64,000 nucleotides of DNA from Dawidia cretensis (GCF_018598175.1 NZ_JAHESE010000016.1:1-64000), one strand, 5' to 3'; counted from the stretch's first letter, positions 1 to 8,448 are shown. Translations and numbers: made by a program. The notes: a model not told the origin generated them from the sequence alone.

Positions 1-6
1 AACAAA

Positions 7-31
7 GTAGCCGCTACTTAGTAGCGGCTAC
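7..31 (-). terminator. Candidate terminator hairpin after the symporter gene
   Basis: There is a perfect 11-bp stem (GTAGCCGCTAC pairing with GTAGCGGCTAC) with a 3-base loop. Read on the minus strand it is followed by a short T-rich stretch (TTTGTT). It lies about 115 bases beyond the stop of the minus-strand symporter gene, so it may end that transcript. The T tract is weak and the window edge is six bases away, so the assignment is tentative. Confidence 0.35.
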
Positions 32-146
32 ACTAGATGAACGCCTGGAAAACCAGAGGTCCTCTTTAAGACGATAAGATTAGTAAAAAATCTTAACCTG
101 ACACTTGGTCCTTATGACAGTACCTTGCGCCACATTCTTTAATAAT

Positions 147-1610
147 TTATACCGTTATGCGAGCTTCTTTTGGTTGTGAGATTAGAAGCAGGCCCAGGAA
201 AGTCAGCGTTCCATTCAGTAGAATTACTTCTAATCCGAATTTATAGCCGCCGAGCCAGGTCTCTGACGTTGTGGCTATGGCGTATGTTACGGCGGGTGAC
301 AGTATGCATACTATCGGGACTAGTTTGCCGCGGACTTGTAGCTTGGTGAGCAAGCCGAAGGAGAACAATCCCAATAAGGGACCATAGGTGTAGCCGGCGA
401 TCTTCAGCACGGCGTCGATTACGGATTGTTTATTGATTTCGTTGAATACGATGATGATCAGTAGGAACAATAACGAGAAGCCTAAGTGTACGATGAACTT
501 CTGTTGGCGCTTTTGTTTTTCGTCTTTGTTCTTGAAATTCAGAAAGTCGATGCAGAACGATGTTGTGAGTCCCGCGAGCGCGGAGTCGGCGCTGGCGTAT
601 GATGATGCCGTTATGCCTAAGAGGAAAAATACGCTTACGGCCAGACCCAGCTTGTCGAGGGCGAGCATGGGGAAGAGGTGGTCGCTCGAGGTGGGCATCG
701 CGATGTCCGGGTTGGCGGCCATGTAGAGGTATAGCAAGGCACCCAACGTCAGGAAGAGCAGGTTCATGGCGACGGACATGAGGCTGAACCAGAACATATT
801 TTTCTGTGCGCCGCCCAGTGTCTTTACTGTCAGGTTTTTTTGCATCAGTTCCTGGTCCATGCCGGTCATGGTGAGGGTGATGAAGACGCCGCCCAAAAAT
901 TCTTTGAAGAAAAAGCTGGGTGCACTGGGGTCGTCGAGGTAAAACATTTTGGAGTAGTTGCTGTTCCTGATCGTTTCGATCAGGCTGCCGGGTGAGAGGC
1001 CAAGTTGGGAGGCAATTTGCCACACAGCGATGCATACGGCCGAGACGAGGAACAGTGTTTGAAAGCTGTCCGTCCACACAATGGTCTTTACGCCACCCTT
1101 GAAAGTATATACCCATATGAGCAGGATGGTGATGGCTACCGTGACGTAGAACGGCACCTGCCACTCGTCGAACAGGAAGAGCTGTAGCACGGTGGCGGCC
1201 AGGTAGAGGCGTAGCGACGAGCCGATGGTGCGTGATACGACAAAGAAGAACGCACCGGTTTTGTACGCGGCGGTGCCGAGGCGTTGCTCCAGGTAGGTGT
1301 AGATCGAAACGAGGTTGAGGCGATAGTAGAGCGGCATGAGTACGCCGAGAATGAGCCAATAGCCGACAAGGTTGCCCATGATGACCTGGAAATAGCCGTA
1401 TCCGTAAACACCCACCTTGCCCGGCACGGAAATGAAGGTAAGACCGGAGAGGGATGAGCCGATCATGCCGAAGGCCACCAGGTACCACGGACTTTGGCGG
1501 TTGCCCGTGAAGAAGGTGTTGGTGTCGGCTCCGCGTGACGTGAGGTAGGCGATCAGGATCAGCATGCCAAAATAGACGGCCATGATGGTGGCAACCAGGG
1601 TGGGGGTCAT
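147..1610 (-). CDS. Sodium:solute symporter (SSS family)
   Basis: A 487-residue polytopic membrane protein with about 13 predicted hydrophobic helices. The N-terminal half has the SSS-type pattern: a first helix followed by a motif like FFTGNRQSPWYLVAFGMIGS, then GLTFISVPG and later TFKGGVKTIVWTDSFQ. These match the Na+-coupled symporter family (SglT, PutP and sialic-acid carriers) with the LeuT fold. The substrate cannot be read from sequence; Bacteroidota members of this length often carry sugars, sialic acid or amino acids. It starts at ATG 1608-1610 and is divergent from clpS, with 120 bases between them. No neighbouring catabolic gene hints at the substrate. Confidence 0.9.
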   Translation of the reverse strand: MTPTLVATIMAVYFGMLILIAYLTSRGADTNTFFTGNRQSPWYLVAFGMIGSSLSGLTFISVPGKVGVYGYGYFQVIMGNLVGYWLILGVLMPLYYRLNLVSIYTYLEQRLGTAAYKTGAFFFVVSRTIGSSLRLYLAATVLQLFLFDEWQVPFYVTVAITILLIWVYTFKGGVKTIVWTDSFQTLFLVSAVCIAVWQIASQLGLSPGSLIETIRNSNYSKMFYLDDPSAPSFFFKEFLGGVFITLTMTGMDQELMQKNLTVKTLGGAQKNMFWFSLMSVAMNLLFLTLGALLYLYMAANPDIAMPTSSDHLFPMLALDKLGLAVSVFFLLGITASSYASADSALAGLTTSFCIDFLNFKNKDEKQKRQQKFIVHLGFSLLFLLIIIVFNEINKQSVIDAVLKIAGYTYGPLLGLFSFGLLTKLQVRGKLVPIVCILSPAVTYAIATTSETWLGGYKFGLEVILLNGTLTFLGLLLISQPKEARITV

Positions 1611-1700
1611 AGATTTTCGGTGAATTCGGGAACAAAATCAGCAAATTCCTGTTAAAACCAAATCGGCAGAGTGCTGCTCGCACTTCCGCCGGGAAATCAT

Positions 1701-1708
1701 TACCTTTG
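1701..1708 (+). promoter_or_regulatory. -7 promoter element of clpS
   Basis: TACCTTTG matches the Bacteroidota sigma-A -7 consensus TAnnTTTG, 22 bases before the clpS ATG. No good TTTG -33 element is visible at the expected distance. Confidence 0.55.
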
Positions 1709-1730
1709 TAATAAAATTTCAGCGTCATAC

Positions 1731-2012
1731 ATGATCCCCGAATACCAGGAAGAAACGTTAACCGATGTATTGGAAGCCGTCGAGACGACCGACCTTATGG
1801 ACCTGGTCGTGTTCAATGACGATTTCAATACGTTTGAGCACGTGATCCAAACGCTGATCCGTGTGTGTAAGCATACTAACGAGCAGGCGGAGCAGTGCAC
1901 GTATCTTATTCATTATAAGGGCAAGTGCACCGTGAAGCACGGGACCTTCGATTTTCTGCGCCCCATGCGTGAGGCGATCTGTGAAGAGGGCATTGACGCC
2001 CGCATTATGTAA
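1731..2012 (+). CDS. clpS: ATP-dependent Clp protease adaptor ClpS
   Basis: A 93-residue protein, the usual ClpS length. It carries the core VVFNDDFNTFEHVI, where the conserved ND(D/E) loop forms part of the N-degron binding pocket, and a second conserved helix around HTNEQAEQC. ClpS delivers N-end-rule substrates to the ClpAP/ClpC ATPase in the cytoplasm. The start is the ATG at 1731; an upstream in-frame TTG at 1671 would precede the -7 element and is unlikely. recR follows after 52 bases on the same strand. Confidence 0.9.
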   Translation: MIPEYQEETLTDVLEAVETTDLMDLVVFNDDFNTFEHVIQTLIRVCKHTNEQAEQCTYLIHYKGKCTVKHGTFDFLRPMREAICEEGIDARIM

Positions 2013-2064
2013 GCAGCACCGTCCTGCCTGTAGACCAACTTGTTTAAACTGTTCCGTAAGCGCC

Positions 2065-2679
2065 GTGGAGTACCCGTCGAGATTGATAGAAGAGGCTGTT
2101 AACCAAATCGCGAAACTACCCGGGATAGGCAAAAAAACGGCCCTGCGCCTCGTACTGCATCTTATTAAAGGCAAGGAAATCCAAACCTATGCCCTGACCG
2201 ACTCCCTCAATAACCTGCGTGCCAATATTAAATTCTGCAGCCGCTGCCACACCATCTGCGACGGCGACACCTGCTCCATTTGCGCCAGCCACCGCCGCGA
2301 CCGCGGCATGATCTGCGTCGTAGAAGACGTGAAGGATGTGATGGCGATTGAAAATACCGCCCAATACACCGGCTTGTACCATGTGCTGGGGGGCATTATT
2401 TCTCCCGTAAGCGGCATTGGTCCTGCGGATCTTAAAATCGAATCACTGGTGCAGCGGTTGAGCCCCGGACAGGGCTCCGAGCCGGTGCGGGAAGTGATCC
2501 TGGCCCTGAGCCCGACGATGGAAGGCGATACCACGGCTTTTTATATCAACCGTCGGATCAAAGACCTTGATCTGCGCATTAGCGTCATTGCGCGTGGGGT
2601 GCCTGTCGGCGGAGATCTGGAATACGCCGATGAAATCACCCTCGGACGGAGCATCACCGGCCGCACCCTCTTCAACTAG
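2065..2679 (+). CDS. recR: Recombination mediator RecR
   Basis: A 204-residue protein, normal for RecR. It has an N-terminal helix-hairpin-helix (IAKLPGIGKKTALRLVLHL), a four-cysteine zinc finger (CSRCHTICDGDTCSIC, near residues 57-72), a Toprim domain beginning GMICVVEDVKDV, and the C-terminal GVPVGGDLEYAD segment. With RecO it loads RecA at SSB-coated gaps. The start is taken as GTG 2065 because homologues begin right at the (V/M)EYPSRLIEEAV segment. In-frame codons further upstream would overlap clpS and add non-homologous residues. Confidence 0.94.
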   Translation: MEYPSRLIEEAVNQIAKLPGIGKKTALRLVLHLIKGKEIQTYALTDSLNNLRANIKFCSRCHTICDGDTCSICASHRRDRGMICVVEDVKDVMAIENTAQYTGLYHVLGGIISPVSGIGPADLKIESLVQRLSPGQGSEPVREVILALSPTMEGDTTAFYINRRIKDLDLRISVIARGVPVGGDLEYADEITLGRSITGRTLFN

Positions 2680-2690
2680 CCAACCTTAGG

Positions 2691-2736
2691 GCATACTTAC
2701 CACCATCGCTATGGCATACCTATACCATCGCTATGG
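2691..2736 (+). repeat. Tandem direct repeat, 23-bp period
   Basis: Two adjacent copies of a unit that begins GCATAC and ends ACCATCGCTATGG; the 13-bp end is identical in both (2702-2714 and 2724-2736). Each copy is partly palindromic (CCAT...ATGG). It lies just after recR in a 304-bp intergenic region without a gene. Function unknown. Confidence 0.7.
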
Positions 2737-2850
2737 TTGACATATTGTAAGCTTATAGTGAGTCTATTGTAATCCGTTTACGGCACAGCAGTACCTGTGC
2801 TACCTGTCAAAATTGCAGCCATCCATCAGGGTCCCACGTTGTTCTTGTCA

Positions 2851-2899
2851 TAGGGCTTTGATACGGCTTTAGTAGGGCTTAAGTACGGCTTTAGTAGGG
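2851..2899 (+). repeat. Tandem direct repeat, 22-bp period, about 2.3 copies
   Basis: The units 2851-2872 and 2873-2894 agree at about 19 of 22 positions (TAGGGCTT...TACGGCTTTAG) and are followed by the start of a third unit. The 16-mer TACGGCTTTAGTAGGG occurs at 2862 and 2884. It is upstream of the small secreted protein gene at 2984. The rest of the 2680-2983 gap holds nothing I recognise. Confidence 0.7.
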
Positions 2900-2983
2900 A
2901 GTAACCCGCCTTGTAAATTTCCATACGCGCCGGACTTTTTGGCATTGGCCTTGCACATTTAGGGGCAACATAACTTTCTCCCT

Positions 2984-3499
2984 ATGAAACCCTGGATACT
3001 CATACCCTGCCTCTGGCTTGCCGGCTTTGCAGCCGCAGCGCAACAACCCATCACAACGTACGGTCACTTTACGCTGGACGGCCAGGAGCTGATCTGGCAG
3101 CACGTCGCTGATACGACGCTCCGCCTGGAAGATATTCGTACTTTTTACAGTCACCTTTCGCGCGTGTCGGATGTGATGTTGGAGGAAAACACGCTGCTGG
3201 CGTCATTCGACATGCTCACATTCGACGGCAACCGGTATGGTGGCATTAACTTTGGCCATTGGGCGCTGGTGGGGTCTACGCCGGTCCTCTCGGGCAGGCT
3301 GAAAGTAGATCTGAAAAGTGACCGCTACCGCATTACGCTGTACGACCTGCGCTTTGTGGACGACAACGACGAAAAGCAGTGTGACCGCCAATATCAGCCT
3401 GCTACCCAATTTTTCCTGATGCGTGAGGGGCGGACCATAAAGCCGACGGCGGCAGTACCCGATGTGCTGGGGGTATACGACCACTTCTTCCGGGAGTAA
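2984..3499 (+). CDS. Small secreted protein of unknown function, possibly DUF4468-like
   Basis: A 171-residue protein with a clear signal peptide (MKPWILIPCLWLAGFAAAAQ, cleavage near residue 19), so it is exported. The mature part begins YGHFTLDGQELIWQHV and later has alternating hydrophobic strands (RLKVDLKSDRYRITLYDLRF). This layout resembles the DUF4468/TBP-like periplasmic domain common in Bacteroidota, but the match is by eye only. No catalytic motif is visible. It stands alone between recR and an aminotransferase gene. Confidence 0.6.
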   Translation: MKPWILIPCLWLAGFAAAAQQPITTYGHFTLDGQELIWQHVADTTLRLEDIRTFYSHLSRVSDVMLEENTLLASFDMLTFDGNRYGGINFGHWALVGSTPVLSGRLKVDLKSDRYRITLYDLRFVDDNDEKQCDRQYQPATQFFLMREGRTIKPTAAVPDVLGVYDHFFRE

Positions 3500-3548
3500 T
3501 TTTCCGGTGCATGCCTCTGCGAAGGATTCCGATTTTTAATCGGTCATA

Positions 3549-3562
3549 GCCGGTGCACCGGC
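3549..3562. promoter_or_regulatory. Perfect 14-bp palindrome upstream of the aminotransferase gene
   Basis: GCCGGTGCACCGGC reads the same on both strands. It lies 125 bases before the aminotransferase ATG and just upstream of a TTTTTG stretch that could be part of a promoter. It could be an operator, but no regulator is tied to it. Confidence 0.35.
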
Positions 3563-3686
3563 TGATTTTTGCACGAAAAACAACGTCCAACCCCCTCCAA
3601 TACGAATTTTTCAATTCTGCGGCCTGCGGTTCCATGTTCGGGCATTAATGCTTTTCTTTGCTCGCTTTTTTGAAAACTGCGTAACC

Positions 3687-4883
3687 ATGAACAAACTTTC
3701 CAATCGCATTGAAGCCATTCAGGAATCCGCCACACTGGCGATGGCTGCCAAGGCTCGTGAGCTGAAGACAAAAGGATTCGACGTTATCGGCTTGAGCCTC
3801 GGCGAACCCGATTTCAAAACCCCTGAGCACATCTGTGATGCTGCCAAGAAAGCGATTGATGACGGTAAGTACTTTGCATACCCTCCGGTAGCCGGCTACC
3901 AGGACCTGCGCGAAGCACTGGCCGCCAAATACCAGAAAGAAAACAACGTGCCCTACAAGGCCGAACATATTGTCGTATCCAACGGCGCCAAGCAGTCTAT
4001 TGCCAACGCCATGCTGGCCCTGCTGAACCCTGAGGACGAAGCCGTCATCTTCTCGCCTTACTGGGTGAGCTACGACGCCCTCGTACGCCTGACCGAAGCC
4101 ACACCGGTAGTCGTTAAAGGCGGTATCGAAAACGACTTTAAAGTGACCGCCGCGCAATTAGAAGCTGCCATCACACCCAAGACCCGGATCGTGATCTTCT
4201 CGTCGCCTTGCAACCCGACTGGTTCGGTGTTTTCGCGCAAGGAGCTTGAGGCTATTGCACAAGTAGTGCTGAAGCACGAGCGCATCATCGTCATCGCCGA
4301 CGAAATTTACGAGCACATCAACTATACCGGCGAGCAGGTGAGCATCGCATCACTGCCCGGCATGTTTGACAAAACCATTACCGTAAACGGCTTTGCAAAA
4401 GGTTATGCCATGACGGGCTGGCGCGTGGGCTACATTGCCGCTCCCAAGTGGATTGCCGACGGCTGTAACAAAGTACAAGGCCAGATCACTTCGGCTAACT
4501 GCTCGATCGCGCAACGCGCTGCGCTTGCAGCCGTGACCGGCGATATCACGCCTACCAACAAAATGGTGGAGGAATACCGCCGCCGTCGCGATGTGGTATA
4601 TGAGCTGTTGAAAGAAATTCCAGGCATCAAAGCGAACTACCCCGAGGGTGCATTCTATTTCTTTCCCGACGTAAGCTACTACTACGGCAAGAGCGACGGC
4701 ACGCGTACCATTCAGACCGGTGATGACTTCTGCATGTATATGCTGGAGAAAGCGCACGTATCGCTGGTAACAGGCGACGCCTTTGGTGAGCCGAACTGCA
4801 TTCGTCTGTCGTATGCAGCATCGGAAAAAGACCTGCGGGAGGCGCTGAAGCGTATCAAAGAAGCGCTGGCGCAACTAAAATAG
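3687..4883 (+). CDS. Pyridoxal-phosphate aminotransferase, aspartate aminotransferase type
   Basis: A 399-residue class I aminotransferase, fold type I. It has the N-terminal GLSLGEPDFKTP motif, SNGAKQSI for cofactor phosphate binding, SSPCNPTGS, Asp205 in IADEIYEH, the PLP lysine Lys238 in GFAKGYAMTGWRVGY, and a C-terminal CIRLSYA with the carboxylate-binding Arg. This fits the aspartate/prephenate aminotransferase subgroup (Ib) that converts aspartate and 2-oxoglutarate to oxaloacetate and glutamate. The exact substrate is inferred. Start is ATG 3687; an upstream in-frame codon at 3648 is not supported by homology. A strong terminator follows. Confidence 0.9.
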   Translation: MNKLSNRIEAIQESATLAMAAKARELKTKGFDVIGLSLGEPDFKTPEHICDAAKKAIDDGKYFAYPPVAGYQDLREALAAKYQKENNVPYKAEHIVVSNGAKQSIANAMLALLNPEDEAVIFSPYWVSYDALVRLTEATPVVVKGGIENDFKVTAAQLEAAITPKTRIVIFSSPCNPTGSVFSRKELEAIAQVVLKHERIIVIADEIYEHINYTGEQVSIASLPGMFDKTITVNGFAKGYAMTGWRVGYIAAPKWIADGCNKVQGQITSANCSIAQRAALAAVTGDITPTNKMVEEYRRRRDVVYELLKEIPGIKANYPEGAFYFFPDVSYYYGKSDGTRTIQTGDDFCMYMLEKAHVSLVTGDAFGEPNCIRLSYAASEKDLREALKRIKEALAQLK

Positions 4884-4910
4884 GATAAGATCAACGTCAG
4901 AAATAACGGA

Positions 4911-4936
4911 GAGGCCGCCTAATGGGCGGCCTTTCT
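4911..4936 (+). terminator. Rho-independent terminator of the aminotransferase gene
   Basis: An 8-bp perfect stem, AGGCCGCC pairing with GGCGGCCT, with a 5-base loop TAATG, followed by a T-rich tail (TTTCTT). It is 28 bases after the stop codon. Confidence 0.8.
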
Positions 4937-5010
4937 TAGTCATAGGGCACCGCTTTTTTCGGTAACCTTCTGTCTGTCCAGCGTATTTACAGGACATTTA
5001 GAGTTATGTT

Positions 5011-6135
5011 ATGCGTTTAAAATTTCTGCTGTTCGTCACGGTTGCGGCGAGCCTTTTCTATGCTTACGAAGCGTCATGCCAAACCGAGGGTCGTTACGAA
5101 CAAGCGTGGATACTCGAACTGGAAAAAGAAATTCCCCTGCTGACCTGGCCCAACTGGGCAACCTTTGTGGGCGTTGCGTCACCGAATGATACGCTGTTGG
5201 TTGTAAATACCCGTCTTAAAACAGAATCGTACCTCGTAGAGATTAATAGTGATGGCGGCAACGTGCAGCATATCGTGGCGTCGAAAGGCGATGGCCGTAT
5301 GGTAAGCGGAATGAAACACCGGACATCAAAGGGTCCACTGGTATGGGCCGAGACAAAAGAATCTCATATACCAGGTTACTACGATTTGGCGGAACATCAG
5401 GTGAAATACTATTCGTCGCTCGACAAAGATAAATTGGGACAACGGGCTATCGGGAGCAATGAAGTAGAAGATGAGTCTATCTATCGGTTTGGTCAGTCAC
5501 AGACCAGTCAAGGGACCTGGGAGCTCTCGCGGTGGTCCGCCACTGGCAATAAAAAATACTGGACGGTACATGTAAATGTCTTGAAAGAATGGTATGCGCT
5601 CTACCAGGACATATACGGCCCGGTAGACTTCAGCCTGCAAGCATGTACAGATGGCGTATGGCTGGTGATCAATCTTCCGAACGCTGATACCGAGGTAGTG
5701 TTGATGAAATTTTCCAGCCAAAATGGTAAGCGCGTATATTTTTCAAAAACCAAAGGACGCTTCACGAATTACAGCGCTGTGCATGTAACACAACGTTATA
5801 AAGAAGCATGGTTTCTATCCAACCATGAACGTATCACTAAATTTTATTCTTCGGGGCAGCAAGCCTGGGGTGTTACACTTACGTTGCCAAAAGGCATAGA
5901 GCCTTATTTGATCAACACGTTGCCCACACACGACGGCGGTGCCATCTGCTGGTTTACGCTAAACGAGAAGATATACCTGTACAAGATCAGCAACATGGGC
6001 AACGTTACCTGGAAACATATACACAGCGAGCGTCAGAAGCTTTTCGTTGATGCCAGTAGCATTCATGAGCTGCCCAGTGGGGATTTGATTGTGGCGTCCT
6101 ACTGGGGCGTGATTACGAAGTATGCGTTGAAGTAG
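5011..6135 (+). CDS. Secreted protein of unknown function
   Basis: A 374-residue protein with an N-terminal signal peptide (hydrophobic stretch about residues 4-22, ending near ASCQ), so probably periplasmic or surface-exposed. The body is rich in short beta-strand-like segments with repeated patterns (LVVNTRLK, GGAICWFTLNEKIYLYKIS, GDLIVASYWGVITKYALK), which suggests a beta-propeller. This is only a guess from pattern. No catalytic motif is seen. It converges on the response regulator gene with only seven bases between stops. Confidence 0.55.
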   Translation: MRLKFLLFVTVAASLFYAYEASCQTEGRYEQAWILELEKEIPLLTWPNWATFVGVASPNDTLLVVNTRLKTESYLVEINSDGGNVQHIVASKGDGRMVSGMKHRTSKGPLVWAETKESHIPGYYDLAEHQVKYYSSLDKDKLGQRAIGSNEVEDESIYRFGQSQTSQGTWELSRWSATGNKKYWTVHVNVLKEWYALYQDIYGPVDFSLQACTDGVWLVINLPNADTEVVLMKFSSQNGKRVYFSKTKGRFTNYSAVHVTQRYKEAWFLSNHERITKFYSSGQQAWGVTLTLPKGIEPYLINTLPTHDGGAICWFTLNEKIYLYKISNMGNVTWKHIHSERQKLFVDASSIHELPSGDLIVASYWGVITKYALK

Positions 6136-6142
6136 TGACCCT

Positions 6143-6544
6143 TTACCGTCGCACCAGCTGCAGGAAATTATCCATCATTTTCTGGTATCCCTCTTCCGTT
6201 ATAGGCTTTACCGCGACCATCCCTGCACCCAGCTTTTTGCACTCGATGATCAGGTTGCTGTCGGCATAGGTGGAATAAATTACCGCGACGATGCCGGCAA
6301 ACCGCTCATTTGCTTTTAAAAAGGCCAGTGTCTGCCGTCCGTTCATCATCGGCATGTTCTGGTCAAGTATGATGAGGTCAGGCAGTGCCTCGTCGGCACG
6401 GAGGTTTTGCAGGTACTCCACCAGTTCCACGCCGTTTGCCATGGCGGGCAGTAGCTCCAGGTCTTTGCGGGAGGAAAAAAAGGAATAGAACATATCCTTA
6501 TCGTCAGGATCGTCCTCCACCAATACTACACGCGTGATGGTCAT
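6143..6544 (-). CDS. Single-domain response regulator (Kai cluster)
   Basis: A 133-residue stand-alone receiver domain. It has the acidic pair in VVLVEDDPDD (Asp11/Asp12), the phospho-acceptor Asp61 in DLIILDQNMP, the switch Ser/Thr in VIYSTYAD and the conserved Lys in MVAVKP. There is no DNA-binding or enzymatic output domain, so it must act through a partner protein or as a phosphate relay. Its ATG overlaps the histidine kinase stop codon by 4 bases, which marks them as a cognate, translationally coupled pair at the end of the kaiC-kaiB operon. Confidence 0.9.
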   Translation of the reverse strand: MTITRVVLVEDDPDDKDMFYSFFSSRKDLELLPAMANGVELVEYLQNLRADEALPDLIILDQNMPMMNGRQTLAFLKANERFAGIVAVIYSTYADSNLIIECKKLGAGMVAVKPITEEGYQKMMDNFLQLVRR

Positions 6545-7833
6545 CTCAGGTTGGTCTGCTTCAGCGGTAAAATGATACTAAACTCCGATCCCTTGCCCGG
6601 TGCACTTTTGGCAATGATCAGTCCGTGGTGTTTGTCGATGATCTTTTTGGCAATGGCCAGGCCGATGCCCGACCCTTCAAAGGTAGACTTATGGTGCAGC
6701 TTTTCAAACAGGCTGAAAATGGCATACGCAAATTTTTCATCGAAGCCGATGCCATTGTCGCGTAGGCTGATGTGACAATATTCTTCTTCGTTCAATAAGG
6801 CAACGCCCAGCTCTACGGCCTTCACAGGCTTGGCCGTTACAGAAATATAGGGGTTGCTGCCGGGGGTAGAAAATTTGAGTGCATTGCTCAGCAGGTTATA
6901 AAACACTTGCCGAAGTTGACCCCGGTTTCCTTCGACCACGGGCAGCTCGCCCACCTCGATGACAGCATGCTGTTCAACGATCTTCAGGTCAAAATCTTCC
7001 AGCACCTCTTCCACCAGCATCCGAAGGTTTACCGCTTCGGGCTGCGCGTCGTTCGCCGACAGCCGGGAGTAGGTGAGGATGTCGACGATAAGCGTCTTCA
7101 TCCGATTTGAGGCCGAAATGATTTTGTTGATGTATTGCCTGGAGGAGTCCGGCAACAGGTGATAGCTACGCTCCATCAGAAAATTTGAGAATACCTGGAT
7201 CTTTCGCAGCGGCTCCTGCAGGTCGTGCGAAGCGACTGAGGCAAATTGCTGCAGGTCATGGTTGCTGCTCAGCAAGGCATTGTTTAACGCTTCGAGCTGC
7301 TCATTTTTATACTTCAGCTCTTCCTCTGTTTTTTTCTGTTGCGTCAGGTCGGTGATGATTATGCTCAGCGTTTTGTCCCTGTCAAAATTCAACACTTTCA
7401 ACGACAGTTGTACGGGTAGTGGATCCGTGTCGCACAATAAAACCTCTTCGCGTTTGGCGGAGTCCTTCCAGGCCGCCGATAGCGCATGCTCAAATAATGG
7501 CCGGTCGGCCGCGGCAACAAAGTGTATAAAGGGGCAGCCCAGCACCTTCGACAATGGTTGCCGTACCATGGCGGCAAACTGCGCGTTGCTAAACAGAATG
7601 ATCCCGGCGGCATTGAGCGTCACTGCGCCTTCGGTCATTTCCTCGACAAAGATCCGGTACGTGTGATCTGCCGATCGCAGTGTATACAGTGCATGTCCAT
7701 CGTCGCCCTTCACGACCAGTGCATCGATCTGACCGGTGCGAATTGCGTCGAGCGTGTCGTTGGCTTCTTCCAGTTGTTGCTTCAGTGCATCGATTTCGGC
7801 CTGCAGTGTATCTACGGAGGATTTTGATTCCAT
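6541..7833 (-). CDS. PAS-containing sensor histidine kinase linked to KaiBC
   Basis: A 430-residue soluble kinase. Residues 5-30 form a coiled coil; 31-60 hold the DAIRTGQIDALVV...YTL segment that often precedes a PAS domain; a PAS domain covers about 60-165; a second coiled coil follows. The HisKA H box is ASHDLQEPLRK with His203, then an HATPase domain with N box (LLSNALKF), DNGIGFD and GSGIGLAIAKK. No membrane helix is seen, so it is cytoplasmic. It starts 4 bases after the kaiB-like stop at 7838 and overlaps the response regulator. By analogy with SasA/CikA, it may read the KaiB-KaiC state; this is inference. Confidence 0.9.
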   Translation of the reverse strand: MESKSSVDTLQAEIDALKQQLEEANDTLDAIRTGQIDALVVKGDDGHALYTLRSADHTYRIFVEEMTEGAVTLNAAGIILFSNAQFAAMVRQPLSKVLGCPFIHFVAAADRPLFEHALSAAWKDSAKREEVLLCDTDPLPVQLSLKVLNFDRDKTLSIIITDLTQQKKTEEELKYKNEQLEALNNALLSSNHDLQQFASVASHDLQEPLRKIQVFSNFLMERSYHLLPDSSRQYINKIISASNRMKTLIVDILTYSRLSANDAQPEAVNLRMLVEEVLEDFDLKIVEQHAVIEVGELPVVEGNRGQLRQVFYNLLSNALKFSTPGSNPYISVTAKPVKAVELGVALLNEEEYCHISLRDNGIGFDEKFAYAIFSLFEKLHHKSTFEGSGIGLAIAKKIIDKHHGLIIAKSAPGKGSEFSIILPLKQTNLR

Positions 7834-7837
7834 GATC

Positions 7838-8131
7838 TTAACCGTTAATGCCTAAGCCGTTTAGAACTTTACGCAGGTCAGACATGTCTCCGATGAGTCT
7901 GCGCTCCGGCAGGGGACTGGCTTTGATCAGCATGGGGAGCGCGATGATCTGTTGCTGCTCCGCCACGGCTGCATCCTGACGCACATCGATGATCGTGAGC
8001 TGATACTTGCCGGCGAGGTGCGTTTCCAGTATATGTTGGAGGTTATCGATCGCACGCAGGGAATTGGGCGACGCTCCTGAAACGTATAATTTCAGAATGT
8101 AGTCATCAGCAGAATGTGGATGTTTTCCCAT
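7838..8131 (-). CDS. KaiB-like protein, divergent copy
   Basis: A 97-residue thioredoxin-like protein of the KaiB family. It keeps the family layout: LKLYVSGASPNSLRAI at the first strand/helix and a distal LIGDMSD. It has lost several residues of the canonical C-terminal segment: GDMSDLRKVLNGLG instead of GDLSDxEKVLxGLD, and ALPML instead of the TPTL type cis-proline site. It lies between the canonical-looking kaiB (26-base gap) and the histidine kinase (4-base gap). It could partner KaiC, the kinase, or the other KaiB. Confidence 0.85.
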   Translation of the reverse strand: MGKHPHSADDYILKLYVSGASPNSLRAIDNLQHILETHLAGKYQLTIIDVRQDAAVAEQQQIIALPMLIKASPLPERRLIGDMSDLRKVLNGLGING

Positions 8132-8157
8132 AGGCGCGTTCGTGCGTTAACGTATGA

Positions 8158-8448
8158 CTAGCGGGCGGGACGTATGTCAAGTCCTACCAGTACCTTCTCT
8201 TCGTCGGAAAGGTCGCCAATGATCTTGCGTACGGGTTCCGGTACTTTTTTTACCAGCGTGGGAATGGCCAGGATCTGATCGCCCTCGGCCAGCGTTGGGT
8301 TCACCAGCAGGTCGATCACTTCGATCTCATAAATTCCCTTGAGATGCTCCTCACAATACCGTTTGAGGTTATTCAGCGCAGCAACCGAACGCGGGGTATT
8401 GCCGGCAATGTATAGCCGAAGCTCGTATTTCTTACTTGCTTTTGCCAT
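8158..8448 (-). CDS. kaiB: KaiB, canonical-type circadian clock protein
   Basis: A 96-residue protein closely matching cyanobacterial Kai[53 protein letters not shown] and [14 protein letters not shown]. In cyanobacteria the C-terminal half switches fold to bind the CI ring of KaiC, and the residues of that region are conserved here. The long acidic C-terminal tail of cyanobacterial KaiB is absent. Its ATG lies inside the 3' end of kaiC (17-base overlap), so the two are probably translationally coupled. Confidence 0.92.
   Translation of the reverse strand: MAKASKKYELRLYIAGNTPRSVAALNNLKRYCEEHLKGIYEIEVIDLLVNPTLAEGDQILAIPTLVKKVPEPVRKIIGDLSDEEKVLVGLDIRPAR

Noticed and set aside
2691-2899. CRISPR array
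   Set aside because: The repeats are adjacent with no unique spacers, only two copies each, and no cas genes are present.
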